Positions 23,168 to 30,978 of a stretch of DNA of 37,401 nucleotides are shown here, in pieces (the first letter of the stretch is position 1; every line of letters begins with the position of its first letter). The stretch lies in contig JAZSQO010000152.1 in assembly GCA_045538015.1 (NCBI GenBank), positions 1 to 37,401 on the forward strand, read 5' to 3'. The position numbers and the translations under genes were made by a program. Below the pieces are notes generated by a model. That model was given only the letters and a program-made list of their open reading frames with translations, did not search any database and was not told where the DNA came from. This stretch comes from SIG598 sp045538015. Lineage in GTDB: Bacteria; Bacillota; Clostridia; Oscillospirales; Acutalibacteraceae.

Positions 23168-24472
23168 ATGAATTCAGTATATGACCTCTGGAGACAGATA
23201 ACTCCCTCTCTCCACGAAGAAATCGGAGACACAGCTTACAACGTCTGGATAAAGCCCATCCAGCCCGTGGAAATGACCGCCAAGGAGTTTGTGCTCAAGG
23301 TTCCCTCCTCCATGCACAGAGATATCGTCGCCGGCAGATTTGTCGAAAAGCACATCAAGCCCAAGCTCAACGAGCTTCTGGGAATAGACATGGATATCCG
23401 GCTCGTTCTCGAAGAGGATATGGAAAGTGCCCGGTCACTTCCTCTTGAGCTCACCGATTCCGGCTATGAATATACCTTCGACACCTTTATCGTTGGCTCC
23501 TCCAACCACTTTGCCCACGCGGCGGCTCAGTCCGTAGCCCAGAATCCCGGCGGCAGCTACAACCCGCTTTTTATCTACGGACCCTCCGGTCTTGGAAAAA
23601 CTCACCTTCTCTTCGCCATCCGTGACCAGATACTGCGAGCCAATCCCAGCGCCAACATCGTGTACATAAAGGGAGACCAGTTCACCAACGAGCTCATTGA
23701 ATCGGTCGCCAAGGGAACCATGGCCGATTTCCGCAACAAGTACCGCTACGCCGATGTTTTCCTTATGGACGACGTCCAGTTCATCGGCGGCAAGATCTCC
23801 ACTCAGGAGGAGTTCTTCCACACCTTTGAAAATCTCTATCAGGAGCACAAGCAGATCGTTCTGACCAGTGACCGTCCTCCCAAGGAGATAAATACCCTTG
23901 AGGATCGCCTGCGCAGCCGCTTTGAGCACGGACTGCTGGCCGATGTACAGCCTCCCGAGTTCGAGACCAGAATGGCCATCATCAAGCGCAAGGCCGCTTA
24001 TTTCGATCTCGACATTCCCGACGCCACCTGCGAGTTTATAGCCACCAAGATAAAGTACAATGTCCGTCAGCTTGAAGGCGTCGTGAAAAAGCTCAATGTC
24101 ATGTGCGTAATGGATAAGGAAAAGCCCTCCATCGCCACCGCCACCGCGGTGATAAAGGAGATCCAGAACGATGTGGAGCCCTTCCCTCTCACCATTGAGC
24201 GCATCGTCGAGGAGGTTTCCAGAGTTCTTGAAGTCTCTACCGAGGACATCTACAGCCGCCGTCACGCCCAGAAGATATCCCTCGCCCGTCAGGCCTGTAT
24301 GTACTGCATCCGCGAGACCACCGATCTTTCCTTTGAGGACATCGGCGCCAGCTTCGGCGGCCGCGACCACACCACCGTCATCTACGCCGTGCAGCGCATA
24401 ACCCAGCTCATGGATCAGAAACCCGACTTCAAAGCCCTGATTCAGGATATCATAAATAATATCCGTTCCTGA
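23168..24472 (+). CDS. dnaA: Chromosomal replication initiator protein DnaA
   Basis: 434 aa AAA+ initiator. Domain I spans about 1-75 (LWRQITPSLH onward), with a short domain II. Walker A is GPSGLGKTH (138-146) and Walker B is FLMDDVQFI (near 200). The helix-turn-helix of domain IV ends with the DnaA signature GGRDHTTVIYA (near 397). The linker is shorter than in E. coli DnaA. The start chosen is the ATG at 23168, with AGGAGA at 23151-23156 about 11 nt upstream; an in-frame ATG at 23144 lies before the site. Candidate binding sites lie in the dnaA-dnaN gap and ahead of gyrB and gyrA. Confidence 0.97.
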   Translation: MNSVYDLWRQITPSLHEEIGDTAYNVWIKPIQPVEMTAKEFVLKVPSSMHRDIVAGRFVEKHIKPKLNELLGIDMDIRLVLEEDMESARSLPLELTDSGYEYTFDTFIVGSSNHFAHAAAQSVAQNPGGSYNPLFIYGPSGLGKTHLLFAIRDQILRANPSANIVYIKGDQFTNELIESVAKGTMADFRNKYRYADVFLMDDVQFIGGKISTQEEFFHTFENLYQEHKQIVLTSDRPPKEINTLEDRLRSRFEHGLLADVQPPEFETRMAIIKRKAAYFDLDIPDATCEFIATKIKYNVRQLEGVVKKLNVMCVMDKEKPSIATATAVIKEIQNDVEPFPLTIERIVEEVSRVLEVSTEDIYSRRHAQKISLARQACMYCIRETTDLSFEDIGASFGGRDHTTVIYAVQRITQLMDQKPDFKALIQDIINNIRS

Positions 24473-24813
24473 CAAGCGAATAAACCGGGTCATTCAGACC
24501 CATCATTATATATACCTTTTCAGCTTTGTTTTTCCACGGGTTTAAAGTGGAATCAACGTTGAATTCTGTTTATGTATGTTAATAACACCGACAAGCTTCA
24601 ACATTTCCCAACACTTGTCCCCAAACCACAATTTTTTATTAACATTCAATTTTTCCCGCTTAAAAGCCATCCAGACGGTTTTTCAACAGGTTCAACGCCC
24701 CCTACTACTACTACTTTTTACTTAAGATATTCTTATTGCTTTGATCCGGCTGAATTTTCGTTTTCCGCCCTCCGGGCGAAAATGAGAAGCCCAGCCGCGA
24801 CAAGGAGGAAATT
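24473..24813. other. oriC: Probable chromosomal replication origin (oriC) between dnaA and dnaN
   Basis: A gene-free AT-rich gap of 341 bp. It contains DnaA-box-like 9-mers: TTTTCCACG (24530-24538), TTATTAACA in both orientations (24577-24585 reverse, 24636-24644 forward), and TTTTCAACA (24680-24688). None is the perfect TTATCCACA. The last box is followed by a GC-rich step and a CTA-trinucleotide run, then an AT-rich stretch, the order of the Bacillus unwinding element. A small hairpin follows the dnaA stop (24487-24501), and another (24761-24782) lies just before the dnaN ribosome-binding site. Confidence 0.75.
24702..24715 (+). promoter_or_regulatory. DnaA-trio-like repeat in the unwinding element
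   Basis: CTACTACTACTACT repeats the trinucleotide CTA four times plus two bases, beside TTTTTACTTAAG. In B. subtilis a similar run next to the last DnaA box forms the DnaA-trio that guides DnaA onto single strands. The spacing from TTTTCAACA here is 13 bp. Confidence 0.65.
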
Positions 24814-26031
24814 ATGAGATTTGAATGCAACAGAACCGAGTTTCTCGATGCTCTGATAAACTGTTCAAGAGCCGCGGCACAGAAATCCGCGCTGTCGGTC
24901 ATTGAGGGAATACTCATGCGTGCCGGAGGAAACGGGCTGCATATATGCTGCTACAACCTCGACATGGGTATAGCCAAGAACATCCCTGCCCATATTCACA
25001 GAACCGGCTCGGCGGTCATGCCCATGAGACTTATTGAAATGGTGCGCCGCCTTCCCGGTGAGCGTGTGATAATCGACTGCAGCGAAAAACTGGTGGTACA
25101 TATCGAATCCGACCTTACGGAGTTTGATATCATCGCCATGCCTGCCGACGACTTCCCCGAGCTGCCGATCGTCGAGAGCGAATTTTCTGTCCAGATAGAG
25201 GAAAGCAAGCTGCGTTCCATTATTTCCCAGACCTCTCACGCCATTTACACCAACGCCGACAAGCCCATATATACCGGCGCTCTGTTTGAGGTGGACGACG
25301 GCAGTCTGAAGGTCACCACCCTTGACGGATGCCGTGTTGCCATCCGCAACGAAACGGTAAACAATGTGGGTTCGTGCAAATTCATCGTTCCCGGAAAATC
25401 CCTCACCGATGTTTCCCGTCTGCTTTCCGACAGCGAAGAGACGGCGGAGATAAATGTTGGTAAGCACAACATTGTGTTCCTCATCAACGGCTACAGTGTG
25501 GTTTCCCGGCTTCTCACCGGTAAGTTCACCGATTGCTCCATGCTCTTCAATCTCGCCGGCTGCAGCACCGTGAAGGTAAAGACCGCCGATGTTCTGGCGG
25601 CTGTCGAGCGAATGGCTCTTGTTATCAGTGAATCCTACAAAAGCCCGGTGCGCTGTTCCTTCTCCCGGAACAAGATACACTTCAGCTGTGAGACTCCCGT
25701 CGGCCGTGCCGACTCGGTCATTTCCAGCGTCAGCGACGATATAACCATGACCATGGGTATAAACAACCGCTTCATGGTGGATGCCTTCAAGGCGGTGGAT
25801 ACCGACGAGATCAGAATAATGATCGTTGACCGTATGCGCCCGATGATAATTCTTCCTCCCGAGGGCGAGCACTACAAATTCCTTATCATGCCGCTGAACC
25901 TCAACGACGCTCCCAAGGAAGAAAGTCCCGCGGCTCACGCTCCCAGAAAGATGGTGGAAGCGGAATACTCCTCCGGTGAAGGAGCGAATGAGGAAGAAGC
26001 TGATTTCGGCAGTGACCGTTACGACGACTAA
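24814..26031 (+). CDS. dnaN: DNA polymerase III beta sliding clamp
   Basis: 405 aa ring-forming processivity clamp with three clamp domains; segments such as MPADDFPELP (about 109-118), KPIYTGALFE (about 150) and the end motif LIMPLNL (about 357-363) are characteristic. The clamp fold ends there, but the protein continues for 42 residues with an acidic tail (EEEADFGSDRYDD at the end) that is absent from standard clamps. The ATG at 24814 has AAGGAGG 7 nt upstream. The stop codon directly abuts the palindromic element at 26032, so the present end may have been created by that insertion. Confidence 0.96.
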   Translation: MRFECNRTEFLDALINCSRAAAQKSALSVIEGILMRAGGNGLHICCYNLDMGIAKNIPAHIHRTGSAVMPMRLIEMVRRLPGERVIIDCSEKLVVHIESDLTEFDIIAMPADDFPELPIVESEFSVQIEESKLRSIISQTSHAIYTNADKPIYTGALFEVDDGSLKVTTLDGCRVAIRNETVNNVGSCKFIVPGKSLTDVSRLLSDSEETAEINVGKHNIVFLINGYSVVSRLLTGKFTDCSMLFNLAGCSTVKVKTADVLAAVERMALVISESYKSPVRCSFSRNKIHFSCETPVGRADSVISSVSDDITMTMGINNRFMVDAFKAVDTDEIRIMIVDRMRPMIILPPEGEHYKFLIMPLNLNDAPKEESPAAHAPRKMVEAEYSSGEGANEEEADFGSDRYDD

Positions 26032-26205
26032 AGGCAACACCGCACAATTCCCGTTTTAGAACTTAAGCACGATCTTGCTTGCATCTTTTCCGTCATACTT
26101 CACAAAAATACTCGCCAATACAAAAAGTATTGGCTCCGCTTTTTGTATTGTCTGAAAAAAAATCTGACTGCGTAATATCGCACTTAGAATTATGCGGTAT
26201 TGCCT
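26032..26205. mobile_element. Putative MITE-like palindromic element
   Basis: A 174-bp gene-free segment bounded by 19-bp imperfect terminal inverted repeats: AGGCAACACCGCACAATTC on the left and its complement at 26187-26205 (17 of 19 match). Inside is a perfect 12-bp hairpin, CAATACAAAAAG (26116-26127) with CTTTTTGTATTG (26139-26150), which may also end the dnaN transcript. It contains no open frame. TA flanks both sides, as expected of a target duplication, but that is only two bases. The structure suggests a non-autonomous transposon or a repeat of the REP/MITE kind. Confidence 0.65.
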
Positions 26206-26246
26206 AAAATATCCGTCAATGGGCAGTAGTTGAAAGGAGAATGTAT

Positions 26247-26786
26247 ATGTATACTCTCGTAAAAAAGCTTTGCAAGGCCGCGGCTATTCTTGGTATAGCC
26301 CTTATAATCTGCGGAGTGGCGGCAGGTATGATGCTCTCCGATTTCAAGGAGCACGCCGTGGAGACTCAGGCTTACATCACCACTGTTGAGGAAGGCGGAG
26401 TTTTTACAAACGGCTACAAGGTAAATCTTCGTTATACGGTTGACGGCAAGAAATACGACGGCTCCATTGACAGCGGAAACCTTGGCGAGGCTTTTCGTCT
26501 GCTGGAGGCAAAGGCCGAAGCCTCGAATATGAATATCATCGATTATGTTGATGAAGTTTCCAACAAGGAAAAAACCGTGATGATATGCTACAACAGCGAG
26601 ATTCCCGCCTCCATCAAATACGCCGGCTACGAAGAGGAAAGCAACGACTTTTACACCTGGGGCATCATAGCCCTTGTAGGCTCTATCGTTGTTGCTGTTG
26701 TCAACTCCACCATGAAGAAAAAGAAGGAAGAGCGTGCTGCTGAAAAGCGTCTTGAAAAGAAGCAGGCAAAGCAGCAGGGCAGATAA
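26247..26786 (+). CDS. DUF3592-like two-helix membrane protein
   Basis: 179 aa. An N-terminal membrane helix (about 8-30) is followed by an extracellular beta-rich domain of about 95 residues, with the layout of DUF3592 (AYITTVEEGG, then YKVNLRYTVDGKKYDG). A second helix (about 135-152) precedes a very basic, Lys/Glu-rich cytoplasmic tail with coiled-coil character. The function of this group is unknown. The ATG at 26247 is 7 nt behind AGGAG; the ATG two codons earlier is too close to that site. It interrupts the common dnaN-rlbA-recF order and sits just after the MITE-like element. Confidence 0.72.
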   Translation: MYTLVKKLCKAAAILGIALIICGVAAGMMLSDFKEHAVETQAYITTVEEGGVFTNGYKVNLRYTVDGKKYDGSIDSGNLGEAFRLLEAKAEASNMNIIDYVDEVSNKEKTVMICYNSEIPASIKYAGYEEESNDFYTWGIIALVGSIVVAVVNSTMKKKKEERAAEKRLEKKQAKQQGR

Positions 26787-26792
26787 AAAATT

Positions 26793-27005
26793 ATGACTAA
26801 GATAAATATTCAGACAGATTTTATAAAGCTGGACAGCTTTCTTAAATTTTCCGGCGCCGCTGCCGATGGCGGAGAAGCCAAAAGCCTTATAGCGGCAGGG
26901 CAGGTAAAGGTAAACGGTGAAGCTTGTCTCATGCGCGGAAAAAAGCTCTATGAAGGCGACAGAGTAGCTGTTGACGGCGCTGAATACGAGGTGGGACGAG
27001 ATTAA
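26793..27005 (+). CDS. rlbA: S4-domain RNA-binding protein RlbA (YaaA)
   Basis: 70 aa protein consisting of one S4 domain (KLDSFLKF, GGEAKSLI, GQVKVNGE, GKKLYEGD), which binds structured RNA. In Firmicutes this gene lies between dnaN and recF, as here, and has been linked to ribosome assembly. The ATG at 26793 has no good ribosome-binding site and lies 6 nt after the preceding gene, so coupling is likely. Its end overlaps the recF reading frame. Confidence 0.9.
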   Translation: MTKINIQTDFIKLDSFLKFSGAAADGGEAKSLIAAGQVKVNGEACLMRGKKLYEGDRVAVDGAEYEVGRD

Positions 27006-28143
27006 CATCACCGCCTTTTCAGCGTCCGGATTCCGCAATCTGGAAAAAATAGAGATAGAGCCATGCGCAGGAGTGAATGTTATCTACGGTGATAACGGCC
27101 ACGGAAAGACAAATCTCCTTGAAGGGATAAGTATGTTTTCCGGAATGCGCAGCTTTCGCGGAGCCAGAAACAACCAGATGATAAAGGATGGAGAAAAGTT
27201 CTCCCGCCTTGAAACATCCTTCTTTGCGGAGGGCCGCCAGCAGGATGCCGCTATGGTAATAACCGACGGCTCCCGTGACCTTACTCTCAACGGAGTAAAA
27301 AAAGAGGCGGCCTCTGCCATGATAGGCCGCTTCTGCACCGTGGTGTTTTCTCCGGATCGGATGCTGCTGATAACCGGCGGAGCCTCCGAGCGCAGACGAT
27401 TTATAGACGCCGCTATCAGCCAGATTCTGCCCGGATACACCTCTACTCTGTATAAATTTAATCAGATATTACAACAACGTAATACTCTGCTTAAAGAAAT
27501 ATCTTCAAATCCATCACTGAAATCAACCGTAGAGGTCTGGGACGCGTCCCTTGCCTCTTACGGCGCGGCTGTGATCTGCCGGCGGCATAATCTGATTTGT
27601 TCCCTCTCCCCCGCCGCCGCGGAAATATACGGCCAGATGTCCTCCGGGCGTGAACAGCTTTCCCTCCGTTATGACTGCTCTCTTGCCCGTTCTCTGCCGG
27701 AAGGCGAGCTTAAGGGCGCGGAATATGAGCAGGCTGTAAAGCAGATCGCCTTGCTGTATCAGGAACAGCTCAGCCAGACTCTTTCCGGAGATATGAAGCT
27801 GGGATATACCTTCCACGGCCCTCAGCGGGATGATCTCTCGGTGCTCATCAACGACCGTGACGCGCGGACATATGGCTCTCAGGGACAAAAGCGATCCTCG
27901 GTTCTCTCTCTGAAGCTGGCGGAGGCTTCCATTCTGGGAGATATACTGGACGAACGTCCGGTGGCTCTGCTGGATGATGTAATGAGCGAGCTGGATTCTT
28001 CAAGGCAGGATTTTCTCCTTAATCGGCTGAGTGACTGGCAGGTGTTCATCACCTGCTGCGATCCGGCGCCGCTGCGCCTCATGGACAGCGGGTGCATATT
28101 CCGCGTGGAAAACGGACGGGTCGAGCGGGAGAGAAGCTGCTGA
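26971..28143 (+). CDS. recF: DNA replication and repair protein RecF
   Basis: Up to 390 aa; an SMC-like ATPase that loads RecA at gaps together with RecO and RecR. It has Walker A GDNGHGKTN, the segment TVVFSPDRML, the ABC signature region YGSQGQKRSSVLSLKLAE, and Walker B VALLDDVMSELD. The start is uncertain. The recorded start is a TTG at 26971 inside rlbA, with no ribosome-binding site. The ATT at 27001 lies 6 nt behind GAGGTGG and aligns exactly with the first Met of B. subtilis RecF, counting back from the shared FRN/YRN motif; it would give 380 aa. No ATG or GTG fits. Either way it overlaps rlbA and should be translationally coupled. remB follows after 19 nt. Confidence 0.93.
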   Translation: MTALNTRWDEINITAFSASGFRNLEKIEIEPCAGVNVIYGDNGHGKTNLLEGISMFSGMRSFRGARNNQMIKDGEKFSRLETSFFAEGRQQDAAMVITDGSRDLTLNGVKKEAASAMIGRFCTVVFSPDRMLLITGGASERRRFIDAAISQILPGYTSTLYKFNQILQQRNTLLKEISSNPSLKSTVEVWDASLASYGAAVICRRHNLICSLSPAAAEIYGQMSSGREQLSLRYDCSLARSLPEGELKGAEYEQAVKQIALLYQEQLSQTLSGDMKLGYTFHGPQRDDLSVLINDRDARTYGSQGQKRSSVLSLKLAEASILGDILDERPVALLDDVMSELDSSRQDFLLNRLSDWQVFITCCDPAPLRLMDSGCIFRVENGRVERERSC

Positions 28144-28162
28144 GAAAGACTGGAGAAATGAT

Positions 28163-28411
28163 ATGCGCCGTAAAGTTACTTACCTTCGCGCGGGCGGCGA
28201 CACCGTTCTGCGCAGTGACAGCATAATCGGCATATTTGACCTTGATAATACAACCACATCAAAGCATACGATCGCCTTTCTCAACCACGCTGAGCAGACG
28301 GGACAGGTTACGAACATAGCCCCGGATATTCCGGCCAGCTTCATCGTGACCAGCGATGGCGTGTACCTGACACAGCCTGCTCCCAGAACTCTGAAGGGCA
28401 GATTCATGTGA
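28163..28411 (+). CDS. remB: RemB/YaaB-like DUF370 protein
   Basis: 82 aa. It contains the DUF370-type segments IIGIFDLDN near residue 25, IPASFIVTSDGVYLTQ near 57, and TLKGR at the end. This matches B. subtilis YaaB (RemB), which lies between recF and gyrB and affects extracellular matrix gene expression. The ATG at 28163 has GGAG 7 nt upstream; the open frame runs further upstream inside recF but without domain similarity. It is the last gene before a 217-bp gap carrying DnaA-box-like sites. Confidence 0.85.
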   Translation: MRRKVTYLRAGGDTVLRSDSIIGIFDLDNTTTSKHTIAFLNHAEQTGQVTNIAPDIPASFIVTSDGVYLTQPAPRTLKGRFM

Positions 28412-28458
28412 GCAAAACATTCTGTAGTTTAACATAACCATTCACACTTTCAACGGAG

Positions 28459-28485
28459 TTTTCCACAAAAAGTCCCGGTGGATAA
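28459..28485. promoter_or_regulatory. Pair of DnaA-box-like sites upstream of gyrB
   Basis: TTTTCCACA at 28459-28467 (8 of 9 to TTATCCACA) and, on the other strand, TTATCCACC at 28485-28477 (8 of 9). They are convergent and 9 bp apart, the best DnaA boxes in the window, about 145 bp before the gyrB start. Confidence 0.6.
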
Positions 28486-28555
28486 ATTGAGTTTAGCCCA
28501 TAGCAATGCCAATATTACACTTTGCATCGGACTGCGTAAAAAAGTAAACCGTCGT

Positions 28556-28576
28556 AAAGTGGTTAAAATATAGAAA
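28556..28576 (+). promoter_or_regulatory. Sequence element shared by the gyrB and gyrA upstream regions
   Basis: AAAGTGGTTAAAATATAGAAA here corresponds to 30861-30881 ahead of gyrA, with 17 of 21 bases shared. Both are AT-rich and lie within 120 bp of the gyrase starts. They may be part of matching promoters, but clear -35/-10 pairs were not found. Confidence 0.4.
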
Positions 28577-28628
28577 TTATATTGTAACTTGTAATTTTTA
28601 TACATAGAAATTACCGGAGGTAATCATT

Positions 28629-30716
28629 TTGAGCGAGTTAAACAATGTGAATCCCAACATTCCCGATGAGCAGGCCTATGACGAAACGCAAATTCAGGTT
28701 CTGAAAGGACTTGAGGCTGTTCGTAAGCGTCCCGGTATGTATATCGGTTCCACCGGCCCCAGAGGTCTTCACCATCTTGTTTACGAGATAGTGGATAACT
28801 CCATCGACGAGGCCATCGGTGGATATTGTGACAAGATCGATGTCATAATAGAGCCGGGAGATATCATTACCGTAAGCGACAACGGCCGAGGTATTCCTGT
28901 AGGTATCCAGCCCGACACAGGTCTTCCCGCCGTGGAGGTTGTTTTTACCATCCTTCACGCCGGCGGCAAGTTCGGAGGAAGCGGCTATAAGGTATCCGGC
29001 GGTCTGCACGGCGTCGGCGCTTCGGTCGTGAACGCTCTGTCCGAGTGGACAGAGGTCACGGTTTATGACGGAAGTCACATCAACCATATGCGCTTTGAGC
29101 GCGGCGACAAGGTGCAGGATCTCACCATTACCGGAACCACCGACCGCACCGGAACCACTGTCCGCTTCAAGGCCGATCCGGAAATTTTCAAAGAGACCAC
29201 CGTCTACGACTTTGAGACCCTCGATCTCAGACTCAGAGAGCAGGCCTTCCTTAACGCGGGCATACATATCGAGCTCAGAGACGAGCGCGACCCGGAAAAT
29301 ATAAAGGTCGAGGATTATCATTATGCCGGCGGTGTCAAGAGTTTTGTGGAATACATCCACAGCAAGAAGCAGGTGGAGACCGTGCATGAAGAGGTAATTT
29401 TCATGTCCGGCTCCAACGCCGAGGATACCGCTTCGGTGGAGATCGCTCTCCAGTACAATACCGATTACACCGAGCTGCTCCTCACCTTCGCAAACAATAT
29501 CCGCACCACCGACGGCGGTATGCACGAGGAGGGCTTCAAAAGAGCGCTTACCCGTGTTATGAACGATTACGCCCGCCGGTTCAATATCCTAAAGGATAAC
29601 GATAAGAATCTCTCCGGCGACGATGTGTGCGAGGGTATCACCGCCATCGTAAGCGTCAAGGTCAAAGAGGCTCAGTTTGAGGGTCAGACCAAAACCAAGC
29701 TGGGCAACACCGAGGTGAGAACTCTGGTGGACAACATCGTTTCCGAAAAGCTGTCCACCTATCTTGAGGAAAATCCCGCTGTTGCCAAGGCTATATTCAA
29801 CAAGGCTCTTGAGGCCGCTCGTGCCCGTGAGGCCGCCCGAAAGGCAAGAGACGCCACACGCCGCAAGTCGGCTCTGGACGGTGCCGGCCTGCCCGGTAAG
29901 CTGTCCGACTGCATCGATCGTGATCCGGTCAAGGCTGAGATATTCATCGTAGAGGGAGACTCGGCCGGCGGCACGGCCAAGGAGGGCCGTGACCGTCACT
30001 GTCAGGCTATCTTACCTCTGTGGGGTAAGATGCTCAACGTTGAAAAGGCCCGCCTTGACAAGGTATACGGCAACGAAAAGCTGATGCCGGTGGTCATGGC
30101 TCTTGGCTGCGGCATAGGAGACGACTTCGACCTGAGCAAGCTCCGTTATCACAAGGTTATAATCATGGCCGATGCTGATGTCGACGGCTCCCACATCCGT
30201 ACCCTGCTCCTTACCTTCTTCTTCAGATATATGCGTCCTCTGGTGGAAAACGGCCACGTGTGCATCGCTCAGCCTCCCCTCTACCGCGTAAGCTACAAGA
30301 GAATGGAGCTGGAGGCGGCCACCGAGCAGGAAAAGGACGAGATAGTCGCCGAGCTGGGTGAAGACGCCAAGGTCACCAAGGTAAAGGACGACAGCGGAAA
30401 TGTCATAGAAGGCAAATATAAGATATCCAAAAAGGATATGCACTATTACGCCTTCTCCGACGAGCAGAGAGATGATATCCTCGCCCGCAGAGGCTCGGCC
30501 GATGATATCCAGCGCTACAAGGGTCTCGGTGAGATGGATAAAGACCAGCTGTGGGAAACCACAATGGATCCCGAGCGCCGGCTCATGCTGCAGGTCCGCA
30601 TAGAGGACGCCATGGCCGCTGACGAGGTGTTCTCCATCCTCATGGGCGACAAGGTAGAACCCCGCAGAGAGTTTATTGAGCAGAACGCCAAGTATGTTCA
30701 GAATCTCGATGTGTAA
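28629..30716 (+). CDS. gyrB: DNA gyrase subunit B
   Basis: 695 aa ATPase subunit of gyrase. The GHKL ATPase domain has VDNSIDEAIGG, DNGRGIPVG and GGLHGVGASVVNALS. The TOPRIM domain has EGDSAGGTAKEGRDR, LGCGIGDDFD and MADADVDGSHI, and the end has KGLGEMD. It is longer than the usual 640 residues, mainly through a charged insert of about 45 residues after VSYKRMELEA that contains DDSGNVIEGKYK. The PLxGK position after the TOPRIM start is Trp instead of the Lys or Arg common elsewhere. The start is a TTG, 7 nt after CCGGAGGT, with no usable ATG. gyrA follows after 262 bp and seems to have its own control region. Confidence 0.97.
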   Translation: MSELNNVNPNIPDEQAYDETQIQVLKGLEAVRKRPGMYIGSTGPRGLHHLVYEIVDNSIDEAIGGYCDKIDVIIEPGDIITVSDNGRGIPVGIQPDTGLPAVEVVFTILHAGGKFGGSGYKVSGGLHGVGASVVNALSEWTEVTVYDGSHINHMRFERGDKVQDLTITGTTDRTGTTVRFKADPEIFKETTVYDFETLDLRLREQAFLNAGIHIELRDERDPENIKVEDYHYAGGVKSFVEYIHSKKQVETVHEEVIFMSGSNAEDTASVEIALQYNTDYTELLLTFANNIRTTDGGMHEEGFKRALTRVMNDYARRFNILKDNDKNLSGDDVCEGITAIVSVKVKEAQFEGQTKTKLGNTEVRTLVDNIVSEKLSTYLEENPAVAKAIFNKALEAARAREAARKARDATRRKSALDGAGLPGKLSDCIDRDPVKAEIFIVEGDSAGGTAKEGRDRHCQAILPLWGKMLNVEKARLDKVYGNEKLMPVVMALGCGIGDDFDLSKLRYHKVIIMADADVDGSHIRTLLLTFFFRYMRPLVENGHVCIAQPPLYRVSYKRMELEAATEQEKDEIVAELGEDAKVTKVKDDSGNVIEGKYKISKKDMHYYAFSDEQRDDILARRGSADDIQRYKGLGEMDKDQLWETTMDPERRLMLQVRIEDAMAADEVFSILMGDKVEPRREFIEQNAKYVQNLDV

Positions 30717-30978
30717 TATTTGCTCCGAACTTTAAAAAGACCAGAAAGGCAATGTCAAGATTGAATTGACCAGCTGCAAAATAAATTTTCCGAGGCTGAT
30801 TACAAATTGTTGAAAAGTCGGTGGAAAACCTTAAAAGTTCAAGGAATATCCCGAATACGCAAAGTTATTAAAATATAAAACGAAACATTATATAAAATCG
30901 TAAAATATGTAATTTTGTGAAAATCAAAGAATACATATGATAGAAAATGATGTTTTGTGAAAGAGGCATGGATTATTT
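30717..30978. other. gyrB-gyrA intergenic region
   Basis: A 262-bp AT-rich gap with no gene, unusually long for gyrB-gyrA. It holds DnaA-box-like TTTTCAACA (30816-30808, reverse strand) and TTTTCCACC (30828-30820, reverse), plus the element at 30861-30881 shared with gyrB. No convincing terminator was seen after gyrB. Confidence 0.5.

Noticed and set aside
24487..24501. Hairpin GGGTC-ATTCA-GACCC after dnaA as a terminator
   Set aside because: The stem is only 5 bp and no T-run follows, so termination is doubtful.
30252..30263. CACGTG core inside gyrB
   Set aside because: Flanks do not match parS on either side.
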